A stretch of 64,000 bases of DNA from Labia minor (lineage: Eukaryota; Arthropoda; Insecta; Dermaptera; Spongiphoridae), in contig OY720347.1 of NCBI GenBank assembly GCA_963082975.1, forward strand, positions 42,793,155 through 42,857,154, given 5' to 3'. The position numbers and the translations under genes are program-made. The notes beneath the pieces are model-generated. The model made no database searches and was not told the DNA's origin. It saw nothing but the letters and a program-made list of their open reading frames with translations. The first letter of the stretch is position 1, and every line of letters starts with the position of its first letter. Below, piece after piece: positions 10,716 to 23,190 of this stretch.

Positions 10716-11270
10716 TTTTTTAGATCTTCTTTCTCACTTAATTCAGTGAAGAAACTTTAAACGTAGTTTCCCCTAATTAAGGTGAGTTAAGCCCTATAAT
10801 TAACTTCCAGATGAGATTAATTCGCCTATATTAACTTGAAATTATTGTGTTGCTGATTTGGGATTCACTCTAATCGAGAGCGATCTAATCAAATAGATAT
10901 GAGTTTGCTAATTGATAAATTTTCATTTCAGAAATAACTTAATTGCAAAACAATTATAGATATAATTGATCAATTTAGTGTTACTGGAGCAATAACACAA
11001 TTTAATTGTAAAATTTGAAGGAATGAATGAATTTAACTTTTATTTAACCATATTATCTTCTGAATTTTTATGTTAAATGCTAATAATATATATATGGTAT
11101 ATGTAATAAAATTTTATGTAAGTTTATATTTATAAATTTAAATTAATTTAGAAATTCTTTTTATCATTATTAATTTTACCTTATTATTTAATAATGGTAA
11201 AATTATTCATTAAAAATCTATGATAATAAAGTATTTATTATTCTATTTAAAAGCAAACTAATAATAATAA
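10716..11270. other. Mixed-complexity and A+T-rich DNA
   Basis: A moderately complex patch at 10720-11000 includes GATTTGGGATTCACTC and CGAGAGCGATC. The remainder is A/T runs. No gene is supported. Confidence 0.4.
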
Positions 11271-11862
11271 GCTGGAGTGTCTCCACTCGACTATCTCGCA
11301 ATTTGATTTGGATTAAATAACATAATATATTATGTTTAAATTAAATTTAATTAATTATTAATTATAAATAGTAAATATTAAACCAGCGCATGTTTGGCTT
11401 TTTATTGATGGCACCATGGCACGTGTTGGCGCGTGAGATTTGCAGTGTTAAAAAATTAATTCTGGTACTTTCAGCGAGTCAATCAAGCTGAAATTCTATA
11501 TATAGCAGTTTTATACGATTATTAATCATGTGAAAAATTATCAAACATATATCTTTATTTTTACGGTCACTTTAGAGGAAAAAAAATCAAAACGTTGTAG
11601 GTAATGACCCTCTTCGGTTTTGCTACATTTCTCAAAAGTTGATAGAAAACTATGAATTTTGAATAATGTCCATGTACCAAATTTCATCATTCTAGCTCAA
11701 ACCGTTTTTGCGCAATCTTGTCTACATACATACACACACACATACATTTTTCTCAACCTTAGTGAAAATGATTCAGGAATCTTCAAAACGTATAAAAACA
11801 TCAAAATCTCAACATCGAAAATTTTCGTGATGGCAATACTATCTCTTACGAGATAGTAAAAA
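11271..11862 (+). mobile_element. Interspersed element family 2, full-length copy
   Basis: Begins GCTGGAGTGTCTCCACTCGA, a hairpin with arms GAGTG and CACTC, followed by CTATCTCGC. The element ends CGAGATAGTAAAAA, giving the inverted motif ACTATCTCGC/GCGAGATAGT near its two ends. A (CA/CATA)n tract follows CTTGTCTACATA near 11719. The GAGATAGT that closes the element pairs with ACTATCTC just before it. The open frame at 11659-11856 is part of the repeat and not a gene. Three other copies lie in this window, all on the plus strand. Confidence 0.85.
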
Positions 11863-13949
11863 TAGTTTAAGAATTTTGTAGAATGTAGATATATGATTTA
11901 ATTATTTTTAGACAGTTTCATTATCTAATAATATAATTGTTTGAAATCTTTAAAATGAAAACACAATATGATGAAATTTGTAATTTAAAAGTCATATTTT
12001 ATTTTAAATAATATTAACTTTGATTTTTGTCAATATTCTATTATGAAAATTAAAATGTATATTTATAAATATAATAATTATATTAATATATATTATATTA
12101 TTAATTATATTTAATAATACTATATATTATTTAACAGTAAATAAATATATCTATGAATAAAATTTACTTACATACAAAATAATAAATAGAATGATAGATA
12201 AGAATTAATTACATTGACTAGTTGCTGCAACTACATAATTAACTTTAGTAAGATATATGTAGTTTAGGTTATACCATTTTAAAGTAATAGTCCTTATTAA
12301 TATGTTTAATTAATATTAAATAAATATACGTATTTTTTTCTCATATAAGATTTATTTAAAGTAGTATTCACTTTATTAATTAAAGTCATATTTAATATTT
12401 TAAATAATTAAAATTCTCATGTAGAAATTAAGAATTCGTCTTGTATTAATAATATATGGTGTATATAGAGTATATATATTTGCCAATAGATTTATAAGTA
12501 TATACTAAATCATTTCAGACAGAATACTTTTCAAAATAATTCAAATCCAATTTTTCTTTTTGTACTTTTCTTTAGAATTTTTTTCATTTTGAAATCTTTC
12601 AATAAAAAATTCTATGAAATTTAGAATGCTATGAAAAATAATGATCCAGAAAATAAGGAAATCTCTTTCATTTATTTTGGCGGGCCTATTTTTTTCATTT
12701 TTATCAATTTAATTATAATGCATAATAAAATTATAAGATAAACAGAAGATGTTATCATCATGAGTATCATCAAAAACTCATTAAAAAATGGAGAATCAAA
12801 TTTAAATTAGATATTATTTATTATAAACTGTCATCTTGGAATGTTACATCTTAATGGACCCTTTTACGACGATCTGAAATCTCCAAAAAGAAAAAACAAA
12901 CATTGACAAAAGAAAAACGCTCTTTTGAAAAATTGAAAAATATTCGATAACCACAGGAGGACTATAAAATAAGAAAATTTTCTTTTTTTCTTTTTTTAAT
13001 TATAGGTCCTTAAGTAAAATTAATGTTACTTTGCATAATATTATTTAAACAAATATTCATTATTTTTAATAAATCTTGTGCTTTTTTAAAATGGCTTAAT
13101 GTCTACAATTTCCGGCCTTTATTATAATCGTCTTAATTAACCAGAATACATTCTTTAAAATACATAAAGACACATTAAAACTAAACAAGAATTTTTATTT
13201 AGAAAATTATTTATTTTATTCCATCAGGATATGTATGAGGTGTGTGTTAGTCCAGACAAATAATTTTATCTGTTCATCATCATCTAAAAAATGTCGGAAA
13301 TAAATAATTGTTGACATTTTTTTTTCTAAATTGACAAAGGTACAGAAGAATGTTTGTTTAAAATCACTAAATAAATCACGAATAAATATATTTTAAATAC
13401 AAATATGAATATAATATATATATATATTGAAAAGAGAATTTAACTATTTTATGGTTAATTTATTTAAAAAATTAGAAACTATTTGTGTTACTATTTATTT
13501 TTATTATAATTAACAAAAAAATAATTCTATATAAATAATAATAATAAAAAATTTAATTATTTATACAAATCGTTTAATATTTTTTTTTTAATTTTAAATT
13601 ATTTTCATATAATAATTGATATTATACATTTTATTTAAAAAAAAAGTTTAGATTATTGCCCTCATTTTAGTCATTCTATACATTTTTATTTATTTTTATA
13701 CTTTTCAATTGCATATTATTATTTTTAAAATATATGATTTGATGATGAAATATCATATTTATGTTTATTTTATTTTATCACATACGAAATATTTTAAATT
13801 TAAATTTGGAGAGTTTGATTTGATAAAATATTGGTACATTCTTTTACAATTAGTATATATGTATTTTACACAGAAGAAATAAATTGGCCTGTCAATAAAA
13901 CAAAATTAAATGAAAATAATTCATCCTATAGCTTCTATTTTATTACAAA
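11863..13949. other. A+T-rich DNA without a gene
   Basis: Long A/T tracts with small mixed patches at 12800-12960 and 13200-13330. No open frame, repeat or RNA gene is supported. Confidence 0.6.
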
Positions 13950-13990
13950 CTAGCTGCTCAGAGCTCCTTCGTCGCTCTTCACATCTAGAC

Positions 13991-14005
13991 GGGGGCTCCG
14001 CCCCC
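13991..14005 (-). other. G/C hairpin near the Helitron 3' end
   Basis: GGGGGCTCCGCCCCC, perfect 6-bp arms with a 3-nt loop, about 40 bp inside the 3' end. The same sequence on the opposite strand is at 47993-48007. Confidence 0.8.
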
Positions 14006-14194
14006 TGTACCCCCGAGTTGTACATAGTATTTGGTTGAAAGTAGTAAAAGGTTTTCATCCATTTTGTTTCAATCAATGTATAACATAAAACATTCATTTC
14101 TTATTGTGTGATTATTTAAAATATATTTTAATTTAATCAGTAAATTAATTATATATATTTTTATTGAATATGTTATAACTATCTACTCGAAAGT

Positions 14195-14790
14195 TCTTGG
14201 CAGCTACAACCACATTTCTCCAAGTGTCCTTATCCTGAGCCTCTGTTCCATCTTTCTTACGTCATTCCCTGGTGTCCTCATCTTTGGCCCATAAATGCTG
14301 GGAAGAATCCTATTCTCAAATACTCTGAATCCACTCTCATCTCCTAAGATCATAGACCATGTCTCACACTCATATAATACAACAGACAAAATAATTGTTT
14401 TATATATTTTAATTTTCATTCCCTTTTATAATAATTTTGATGAGATAAGCCTCTTTACTGCATGATAACAGGCGTTTCCCGATTGCAACTTCGATTTAAA
14501 TTCTTCTCAAATATTATTATCCTTCATGATTACATTCAATTTTTCTACATATTCAAATTCTACATTTTGTATGTTAATACTGCTCCTGTTTGTTTCTAAA
14601 TATATTTATTTATCATTATTAATTTCAAACCTCATCTCTTTTCCTACCTCGATTAATTTTTCCTCGCTATCTGTAATTGCAATTGCCGAATCTCCTATTA
14701 TATTTAAGTCGTCTGGGTCACCTAATATTTTACAATTGATTTCCGCACTTACTCTTTCTTTACTACCTTCAAGATAAATTTTAAGATCAA
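14195..14790 (-). pseudogene. LINE reverse transcriptase C-terminal fragment inside the Helitron
   Basis: The minus-strand open frame at 14204-14419 reads KIKIYKTIILSVVLYECETW and then a block like RVFENRILPSIYGPK, the familiar post-palm region of insect non-LTR retrotransposons (usually ILPVVLYGCETW...LRVFENRVLRRIFGPK). It passes into the LAQDR-type tail block, here shifted and shortened (RLRIRTLGEMWL). Homology continues upstream as A+T-rich DNA to about 14790 and is shared with 47180-47850. The coding part is a short relic that cannot make an enzyme. Confidence 0.75.
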
Positions 14791-15816
14791 AATTTGAAAA
14801 AGTTTATCCGGATCTATTGAGTCATGCGTAGGTTTTACTAAAGTCTACAAATAATTAGTGAACAGAGATATTGAATTCGTGGTTTTTTTAATATCTGTCA
14901 TAATGAACATATCTTAATTAATGTTGATCGATTTGGCATGAACCCGCAATGATATCGTCTAATATTTCCTCCGCCTATAGTTATAAGTATTGTATATGTT
15001 ATAATAGAGTATAATATTTCTTGATCATTTCATTTTGATATTTTAATTTCATTGCTTGATTTTTATTGAATATTTTTAATTATAATAAAATTTTAGAAAA
15101 TGCAAAGTTAGAGACTTGAGACAATTTATAAAAATTAACGGTATAAAAGTATTGATAAAACTAAAGATAAATTAACAATATATACATTCATTAATAGTAT
15201 TAATTTAAATTAATGGATTTATTTGATTTTTTATTATTAAGTTCATTTATTAATTTTTTTAGATCATAGTTAATTCCCTCCCTTAAAATAAAAGAAGTAT
15301 TCAAATATAGAAAGAATAAATACAAAATAATTTAAGTTAAATATGATTTAAATATTTTATTATATTAATTAAAATGAGAACTTTTAGAATAAATTATTTA
15401 ATTGAAATGATATTTGAATATTAGAATTTAAAATAAAAAGTTAAATATTATAATAATTCTTTGATTGCTAGTTATATACATAGTGTAAAATGAGTCCACC
15501 AGTCAGTGGGCCACGCCTGGCTCTTGAATGAACAACACGGGGAACTATATAAACTTTAAAAAATTAAATTCTGCGGTTATTGATTAGAATTAGATATTAA
15601 TAAAATCTATAGCCTATGTTACCATAGAGGTATATAAGAATTTTGTGATGTAATTTCATAGAAATCGTTTCTTATTTTTTGATGTTCATAATTCTAAATT
15701 ACCGGTAAAGTGTCGGTTAAGTAGGAAATTTATTTTTTGTTTGTTTCTATGACAGTAAAAAAGTAAACAAATTACATACATACATACATACAAACACTCT
15801 CCTTTATATATATAGA

Positions 15817-16000
15817 TAAAATAATTTTAACATTAACATTTATAATTTTAACATTATAAATACTAAAATACTTTTTATTTATCTTCTTTTAATTATGTAT
15901 TTAGTTTAATTATTAAATTTCATTTTAAATGAAATGAAGAATCTCAAATAAATTTATCTTTCCAAATAAAATATTAGTGTGAATTTGTTCGGTGATATTT
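15817..16000. other. A+T-rich DNA
   Basis: A/T runs between the Helitron and the next island. The frame at 15925-16215 begins inside the island and runs into this DNA; it matches nothing known. Confidence 0.5.
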
Positions 16001-16400
16001 AAAGTATAACTTTTTCTTCCTACTATCATTAGGAATTTGCTGACAAATGGCAGCCGCCACTTCTTTCTCTCTTGCCCTCTCATTCTCTGATGAAATCTAA
16101 ATGCGGCTGTAAATTCGGAAGACGTAATCCTAAGATTAGAAATTCGATCGATCAACACGCATTCGCATCCGTCACTCCTTATTAATGGCTCATTAATAAG
16201 AAATCTTCTTCGCAATTTGGTCTTTCAACCATCACTTGGCTGCCCCTTCTACATTGGTAGAAGCGAGATGAAAGCCTGAAAGGGGGATTGGCAACACTCC
16301 ACCCGTGGTTTCTATTATGCTTCTGCCTGATCAAATGCAACCCATCAAACGAATTGATTTATCTTGGAAATATAAATATAAATGGCATTCAAAATTACAT
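16001..16400. other. G+C-richer island with a 10-bp homeodomain-like palindrome
   Basis: Complex sequence with the motifs GGCAGCCGCCAC, CGATCGATCAAC and TTGGCAAC. A perfect inverted repeat lies at 16178-16200. The open frame at 15925-16215 on the minus strand matches no family and lacks good splice context. The composition and A+T-rich flanks fit a conserved non-coding element. Confidence 0.4.
16178..16200. promoter_or_regulatory. Perfect inverted repeat CTTATTAATG/CATTAATAAG
   Basis: Two 10-bp arms with a GCT spacer. Each arm carries ATTAAT, the core bound by many homeodomain and POU proteins, so the site suits a dimer. Function is inferred from motif shape only. Confidence 0.45.
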
Positions 16401-17105
16401 AGAAAACTTTTATTTAAATTTGTTTTTTTTTTTTTTTGTTATATCTACAGCCTATAATCATAATATATTACTTGAAAAATCGAGAGTTGAGTAATTTTTT
16501 GTAATAAGAAAAAAATAAAAAAAAATAAATAAATAAAAAAATAAATAAGCCTATATAAAATATAAATGTTTCTACGTGACATGATTCCTTTCAAATTTGA
16601 ATTTAAATTCTGTATAATGTAATCAAATTGTCATAATAACAGATTGTGTTTTTTACATTCACAAACAAAAACAACAAAACAATTACTATTCGATATTATA
16701 TCCTATTTATTTAATATATAGATAAGAGAATATGTGATCATAACTTAAATCAAAAACATTAGATTCTATTTTGTTTATAGTGTATTATTTCTTTGATTAT
16801 GAAATTTATATAGAAATAGAATTATATAAAATTCTTAGACTTAAATCACCCCTCGGATTTCTCTTTAGGGTTCTTTTAGTCATCATTGAACTTACATAAC
16901 TTGGATGAAATGAAACGGATCTAATGAATAAAACAATGACTTTATTTGGACAATGTTTATTCGAAAGATTTCCTAATTATTTCAAAAAATTAATAATTAA
17001 CTGTTAAATGGAGAGAGGACTGACTGTCACAAATTTTTAAATTGCACATAAATGAAATGTAAATTGAATATATAAACTTCAAAACTAATTAATAAATAAA
17101 AAAAA
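16401..17105. other. A+T-rich DNA without a gene
   Basis: Poly-T (16423-16438) and A/T runs, with a mixed patch around 16840-17030. No feature is supported. Confidence 0.55.
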
Positions 17106-17320
17106 ATATAGTCTTTTCAAAATGGTGAAAAATATATTGGTGGGGATGCCGATTGAGAAACGCGATGGGTGGACAATATAGGAAGGGACGTGAGAGTGAT
17201 AGGAGAGGGTAGGGGTTGGATGGTGCTGGCTCAGGATAGGTACTCTTGGAGAAATGTGGTTCCTTCAGTCAAGAACTTTGAAGTTTCGTAGAGCCAGAGA
17301 GATAGATAGATAGATAATCT
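17106..17320 (+). pseudogene. 3' end of a LINE, with GATA tail
   Basis: Contains NILVGMPIEKRDGW followed, after a frame change, by GWMVLAQDRYSWRNVVPSVK. This matches the common C-terminal block of insect LINEs (VLVGKPEGKRPLGRP ... DWIDLAQDRDRWRALVNAVM). It ends in AGAGAGATAGATAGATAGATA, a microsatellite tail typical of some non-LTR families. It is related to the fragments inside the two Helitrons. Confidence 0.75.
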
Positions 17321-17497
17321 TTTCAAAAAGTTTAATCATTTTTGTTTATTTAATATATTTATCTATTCTTATAATTTATTCAATAAATATTTTACGTTGT
17401 TATTGCCATTTTTTATATGCCTTCTATAATAGGCCTATTCTAAAATGTGTTATATTCAATTTATTTAAAAAATCATTATATGAAATAACTCACAATT

Positions 17498-17511
17498 GGG
17501 GGGGGGGGGGG
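17498..17511 (+). repeat. Run of 14 G
   Basis: Uninterrupted G14 in very A+T-rich DNA. Similar runs lie at 46289-46304 (16 G) and shorter ones near 32148 and 47979. Confidence 0.95.
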
Positions 17512-18361
17512 TTACTGATCATCACCTTCCTGAAAACATACTCTTGAGTTCATTAATTACTAATATTTATGATACTAATTAATTAATTAAACTAAACTAA
17601 TTATATAATATGTATTAATCAATAAATATTTCAAAAACATACACACATAGATTCATAATGAAATGAATTAATCAAATTAATTCTATTAGATTAGACTTTT
17701 ATTTTTCTTTTCTCTCTTTTTTTCTCTTTTAAATAAACAAGTTTCTAATCTGTATTCAAATTAATTAATTTTTATTACTTTTTCCAAAAATAAATAAGAA
17801 ACATTTGTTGAACATTTGTGATGGAATGCTTCGATAATAACTCAACATTTGTTTAGAATTCCAAAAATATTCGATAATTTTTTCATACCAGACATAATTC
17901 CAATGAAATACAAAATGCAAAATTCATTTAAAATAGTGTGACGAATTCATTTTTTTTACTCTCCCAGGCCCTGACTCTGTCTCTAATTTGACCATATATA
18001 AGATGGATACTATAATAAGAATTTTTTCCAAAATAAACTTTTTACGACTTTTAATTAAGTGAGAACAGAATAAACTGTAATTAATTTTATTTTTAGTTTA
18101 ATGGATTTATCACGTTTATAATTTTCAAAATTCCAGTTTCGTTTATGATGATAATCGAAAGAGTATGTTATATATATATATATTCGAAAACCTTGAAATA
18201 TACAAATTTTATGGAAATTATCAATATTGAAAAATTCATCTCATTTTAATCTAATATTAATTAAATATCTAATTATTAATATTATTTTAAATCTCATTAA
18301 TATTTAAAATACTGACATTTATGAAATTTATTACATATTTTCTTAATTCTTTATTTATATA
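17512..18361. other. A+T-rich DNA without a gene
   Basis: A/T runs, a pyrimidine patch (CTTTTCTCTC) near 17706 and a short (AT)n near 18170. No gene is supported. Confidence 0.6.
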
Positions 18362-18860
18362 TTACCGACCGACGATAGTAAGGGAGGTATTGTTTTCACA
18401 CCAAATTTCACATGTGGAGATTTTTACATATCTCCACGAATCATGCATTTTCTTAACAGAAAAAAGTATTTTTAGCATGATGTCTGTCCGTCCGCCCGTC
18501 CGTCCGTATAGATGTGTACAGCTTGAACGGCTCAACGGATTTTGATGAAATTTGGTATATTTACTTAATGCATCAGTATGATGAATTGATCAACTTTGGG
18601 TGCAAATCCAGAAACCGGAAGTGGTAGTATTAGGGAATGGTTATTTTTAAACCAAATTTCACATGAGGAGATTTTTTACATATCACCACGAATCATGCAC
18701 TTTGTATTGATTTTATCCTCGAGAAAAATCATCTTTATTAGTTTTTTCTTAATTTAAAATTATATGACGTCATCCAACCATTCATGACGTCACAGCCTGG
18801 TCTTACATATATATTCTAAATAAAATAAAATTAAAAATATTTATGTTATATCCATATCTG
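18362..18860 (-). mobile_element. Interspersed element family 1, copy lacking its 5' end
   Basis: The minus-strand 3' end is at 18362 (TTACCGACCGACGATAG on plus). It has the outer module, (CCGT)n near 18486-18506, the GATGAAATTTGGTA block, the inner module and the GACGTCA pair at 18766-18790. It stops near 18860 before the hairpin that forms the 5' end. The frame at 18321-18545 is repeat-derived. Confidence 0.8.
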
Positions 18861-19560
18861 TTTTTTTTTTAAATTTTAAAACTATTAGTATTACAATTTA
18901 CCTATTATTCGAATATCAATGAATTTGATGAACCTTTCATAATTTTATAGATATACCTATTTTATCGAAAAATATATATTATTATTAAATTTTTACCATG
19001 TTCAGGCATAATTTAGTGGCATTAAATTATTATGTGTGTAACTTAATTTTAATCTCGTATCGTTATATTTATATTCTCCCGAATCATTATCATGATTTTT
19101 ACCAAATTTAAAATTCCTAGCGCTATAATTCTTAATAGTTTTTATAGAAATTATATTTTATTTTACTAAAAATAAATTACAATTAGTTAAATTTTCTTCA
19201 AAGTTATAATTTACAAGAGGTTGTTTTGTTAAACATGGAGAGATAATTCTTCAAATTCTTCCTTGTTTAATTTTTACATACAATAACATTTTTAGTGTTT
19301 TCATTTATTTATTTCATCATCATAATTAATCAAGATAAAACCTATAATTGTAAGTATAAAAAAAAGTAATTTCATTAGAGTGCAAATGAACCCATGATGA
19401 ATAGAATAATTTTTACGAATAGATATGGGTTGATAATAATTATTCCTATATATATACATATTATATTCCTGGTATAAATAATCCGATGAAATTATTTTTG
19501 TATTCACCCCACTAATATAATTATCATTAAAAGAAATTTAATGATACTAATAAGATAATG
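18861..19560. other. A+T-rich DNA without a gene
   Basis: Long A/T tracts. The minus-strand frame at 19301-19507 is A/T-driven and not credible as a gene. Confidence 0.6.
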
Positions 19561-20130
19561 AAATGAATCCCTGATCAGAGATTCTCTTTGGTAATATGTA
19601 TCAACTGTTAATTAAAAATATTCTATACGAGGGTGTAGGCCTCCACCCTGTCATTAAGCGGGGATGAAAGGTAAAGTTACCACTCGCAGGTAATAAATTT
19701 TCTTATGAATGTGTTTGTATATAGAAATGTTTATCCGGCGGTTGAAATGCGTGAAAAAAAATAAAAAAGCGAAGAAAAATTCACATTATAGGAATCGTAT
19801 AGGCTGCTAAATATTGGGTCAGACAATAAAGCAAAGGACATAAATTTCACCGGCAAGAAGGAAACAGAGAAAAAAAGCTATTTGTCTTTTTGGCTCGTGA
19901 GGACCCAATGTCTCTTCTCTCCCCCCCCTTTACCCCCCACCCTTCGTCATCTTTCTTCTTTTGCCGTGAAATTCACCCTCTCTGAAATAAAAAGGGAAAA
20001 AATCAACAGGATACCCTCCTGGCTGGTTAGAAACCCATTTATCCATCAAGAAAGAATAATTCTCGCTCTCTCTCCCCACTACCTGATCTTTTGTGCATTT
20101 ACTTTTCGTTTTTTAGTATGATTTTTTTTT
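19561..20130. other. G+C-richer island with a poly-C/pyrimidine stretch
   Basis: Complex sequence with GGGTGTAGGCCTCCACCCTG (imperfect inverted GGGTG/CACCC) at 19629-19648, TCACCGGCAAG, and a C-rich tract at 19920-19940. The frame at 19882-20121 crosses the pyrimidine tract and resembles no protein. Candidate non-coding constrained DNA. Confidence 0.35.
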
Positions 20131-21660
20131 TTTGATAGAAAACTAAAACCCGGTATTTAGCAAACTCATGACTGAGCTGAAAGAAATTGCTCAGCTATTA
20201 TGTTTATAATAAAACATAGTTTTCATAAACGAATCAATATATCTATATTATAATCAATTATTAAATTTTTCATTCAATTTTCAAAAAATTTTAGCACTAA
20301 TTTCAAAAATTGAATATGAGTTAAAAATTATTTAATATTTAAATAAATTAACAATTACTTATATTAGAAGACTTTAAAATTAGTTCTTTTAGTCAATAAA
20401 ACTCCATATTGATTATGTATTTTGTAAAATTTGGGTAGGTATGTAACTATATGTATAAGTATACATAATTATTTTTAAAAACTTGTAAAATCTATAAAAA
20501 TTCATTCTAGTCAGATTTAAAAAAAAACATTAAAGAAAAAAATAAATTTATTATTAAAAAAAATCTACATAAAACCTTATAACATCATTTGGACAAACTC
20601 CTACTTTTGAAATCTCAAAATTTTAATAATTTTTTGATTCTTTTATAATATCCTAAAAAATTCGTTGAAAATCACTATCATTTGAAAACACTATTATTAT
20701 TATAATGTTTCTTTTTTTATATATTAACATTTTAAATGAATCAAGAAGAACAAATGTCAAATCCTAAAGGGTTATAAAATGAACCCATTTTTTTCCCTCC
20801 CTTTCAATTTAATTATAGCTATTTATAAGATTATACAAAACTCTAATTGGAGATAAATGTATATTTATTTCGACTCAATTATAAAGTTCTTTCATTAAGA
20901 AGGTAAAATATGAAAATGAGTTCTTAATGAGCAAAATGGAAATGCACCTTGAGAAGCAGAAAATTTTGTGGAGTTGGAAGGAAATTATAAAAACGGAAGG
21001 GTGTAATTGACCCTTTTATTCTAGTTTTTCAGTTTATTATTAAGAAAATCAAAGAAACATTAAGTTTTAGATTGTATACAATTAATCTATAGTGAAAAAA
21101 TGAAATTATTTTTTCTTTAGAGAAGACATTTGAAGAAAATAATGCCTTAAAATATTTCATTGAAATTTTTTCACTTAAAATTATTAATTATATTGTTTAT
21201 TTTTTATGTCTCTAATTGCTCTATTTTTTATAAATAATTATTTCTAGTCGAAAGAGAGGAACTGAAATAAAAAAAAAATTGTATTTATAAAGTTACAAGG
21301 TTAAGACTAAAATTTAGTGAAATATAATTATTTATAAATAATTTTATTATTTTCTAAACATATGTAAATTATAAATTTATCTAGTTATACTTATCAACTA
21401 TATATCTATATTTATATATTTATTATGCGTTTTATGGTCTATATTCTAAAGTCTATAAGTCTATAAATATATAAATAAATTTTAATATATTAATTAATTT
21501 AATAATACAAAAAATTGTTTGTTTTTTTTAATTATAATTATTTTTAATTTTTAGTAATTTTTCTTTTATAAATACATACATAAATTTTTAAAACAAATAT
21601 TTTAATTTCTAATTAAAAAAAAAAATAAAATTAAATAATTGATTTAGAAAAACTGATTTT
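20131..21660. other. A+T-rich DNA without a gene
   Basis: A/T tracts, with a modestly richer patch at about 20735-21015. Nothing is recognised. Confidence 0.55.
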
Positions 21661-21947
21661 TGTACATCCTACGAAAATACAGTGCCTATCAAGTTGTTTG
21701 GTGCCTAAGCGGGTTAAAGCTGTTCTATGATCAGTAGAAGGGATCCTCTCTCAATCTTGATTTTCTTCATCCGAGGTGCTACTTTTTATAAAGAAGTTTT
21801 CCGATTTAGATGTCGGAGGCTAGAGAAATTCCCTTGATTTTTTATTAATTTTTTAATCTAAATTCATTTTCTTTTCTTTGGTTAACTCTCAATCGTTTGG
21901 TCTAATGTTTTTTTTCACACCAAATTTCACATGTGGAGATTTTTATT
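21661..21947. other. Mixed patch ending in a family 1 fragment
   Basis: Complex sequence of unknown origin at 21661-21850. About 35 bp at 21912-21945 match the family 1 outer module (CACACCAAATTTCACATGTG) without its 3' end. No TIR or target duplication is visible. Confidence 0.4.
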
Positions 21948-23190
21948 TTTTATAATTAATCCGGTATATATTTAGAAAAGACATTCCGAAAAAATCCTTT
22001 TTTGCTTAAAAAAAAATCAAAATAATATTTTATGAAATTATTTATCTTATTTATATAGTTTTAAAAAAAATTTTAATTTTTTTTTTATTATATTTTAAGG
22101 GGATCTTGGTCCTACAACGTATACTAAAATCAAAAATAATAAAAACCCATCTCGCTAATGAAAAATTCATATTTTTTTTTCAAACAAAATTTATTTTAAA
22201 AGAAAAATTCTTTTGTTGTATTCCGAATATGGTGCTTCCATTCGAAATTCTTTTAGTTAGCTCTATTAAGAATGTTAATTGAACAAATAAACATTCGATA
22301 ACATAAATAAATCCATTTTTTGGGTGTTTGGAATGAAGAGAATCAATGTGAGAGGAATTAGAATAGCCCACTCTATAAAATAACTTTAACAAATATTCCA
22401 AAATTTCTTTCTTAGTTTATTCCAACGAATAATAGTTAACGCCTCTATTTTTATTTTCTTTTGAAATGCTTAGGTATATTTAGATTTTTATTACAACTTA
22501 TTGTAATAATAATTCTAAAATGTAATATATACCTTCTAATATATTTATAGTTGTTTATTTTTTACCTGTTTTTCGTCTTTATAAAAAAATATTTATCATC
22601 TATTATCGAAAATTCTTTTTTAAAAAGAAGAATTTGAATATGAATGTAAGTATATGTTATTTCTATTTTTATATGTAAATATAAAAAATGATAAAGTTAG
22701 TGGAAAAAAATGAATATTTAAAATATATTTTTATAAAAATTTGAAACAAACATTTGATCGGGTGATCATTTTTCAATTTGATTGTACATAATTTTTTTTT
22801 AATGTCTTAAAAGAATGTACCATGATGCTAGCAACAAATTGTTAAATTTTGTTTTAAAAAATTCAAATAGATTTAAAATTCAATTGTTGTCTAGAATTTT
22901 AAATTATTGCGATTTCTGGTTAATATAGAACCCAAACGCTAAAAAATGTAATGTTAATAATGACAGATTATCATTTAATATTATTAATTAAATTTTATTA
23001 AAAAAGGTAATACATGTGTCTATATTTAAATAACAATTTTTTATATAATTTATAAAAGTTTCTACTATAACTCTATCATTCATTCTTAACTTCAATTTAC
23101 TAAAAGAGAAATGTATTTTGAATGATATCCTCTTAATCTGTTTAGATTATATGGTATTATAATTTCTCATTTGATTCTTTTAATAAATTG
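21948..23190. other. A+T-rich DNA without a gene
   Basis: Includes a 73-codon minus frame at 22180-22401 in slightly richer DNA that matches nothing known. The rest is A/T runs. Confidence 0.5.

Larger units (their letters stand above)
13950..15816 (-). mobile_element. Non-autonomous Helitron carrying a LINE fragment
   Basis: On the minus strand the element runs A|TCTATATATATAAAGG ... GCAGCTAG|T, the classical border between host A and T (host bases at 15817 and 13949). Close to its 3' end are a GGGGGC/GCCCCC type hairpin (13991-14005) and a second weaker hairpin before CTAG. It shares its 5' region, LINE-derived middle and 3' end with the copy at 46354-48048. A segment of about 60 bp of richer sequence at 15490-15545 and a (TATG)n tract near the 5' end are not in the other copy. 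It encodes no Rep or helicase. Confidence 0.88.

Noticed and set aside
18321-18545. 74-codon frame ending RPYRCVQLERLNGF
   Set aside because: Lies in a family 1 element; the same text recurs wherever that repeat occurs.
21870-21900. TCTTTGGTTA like the start of miR-9
   Set aside because: Only ten bases agree and no hairpin with a matching arm is present.
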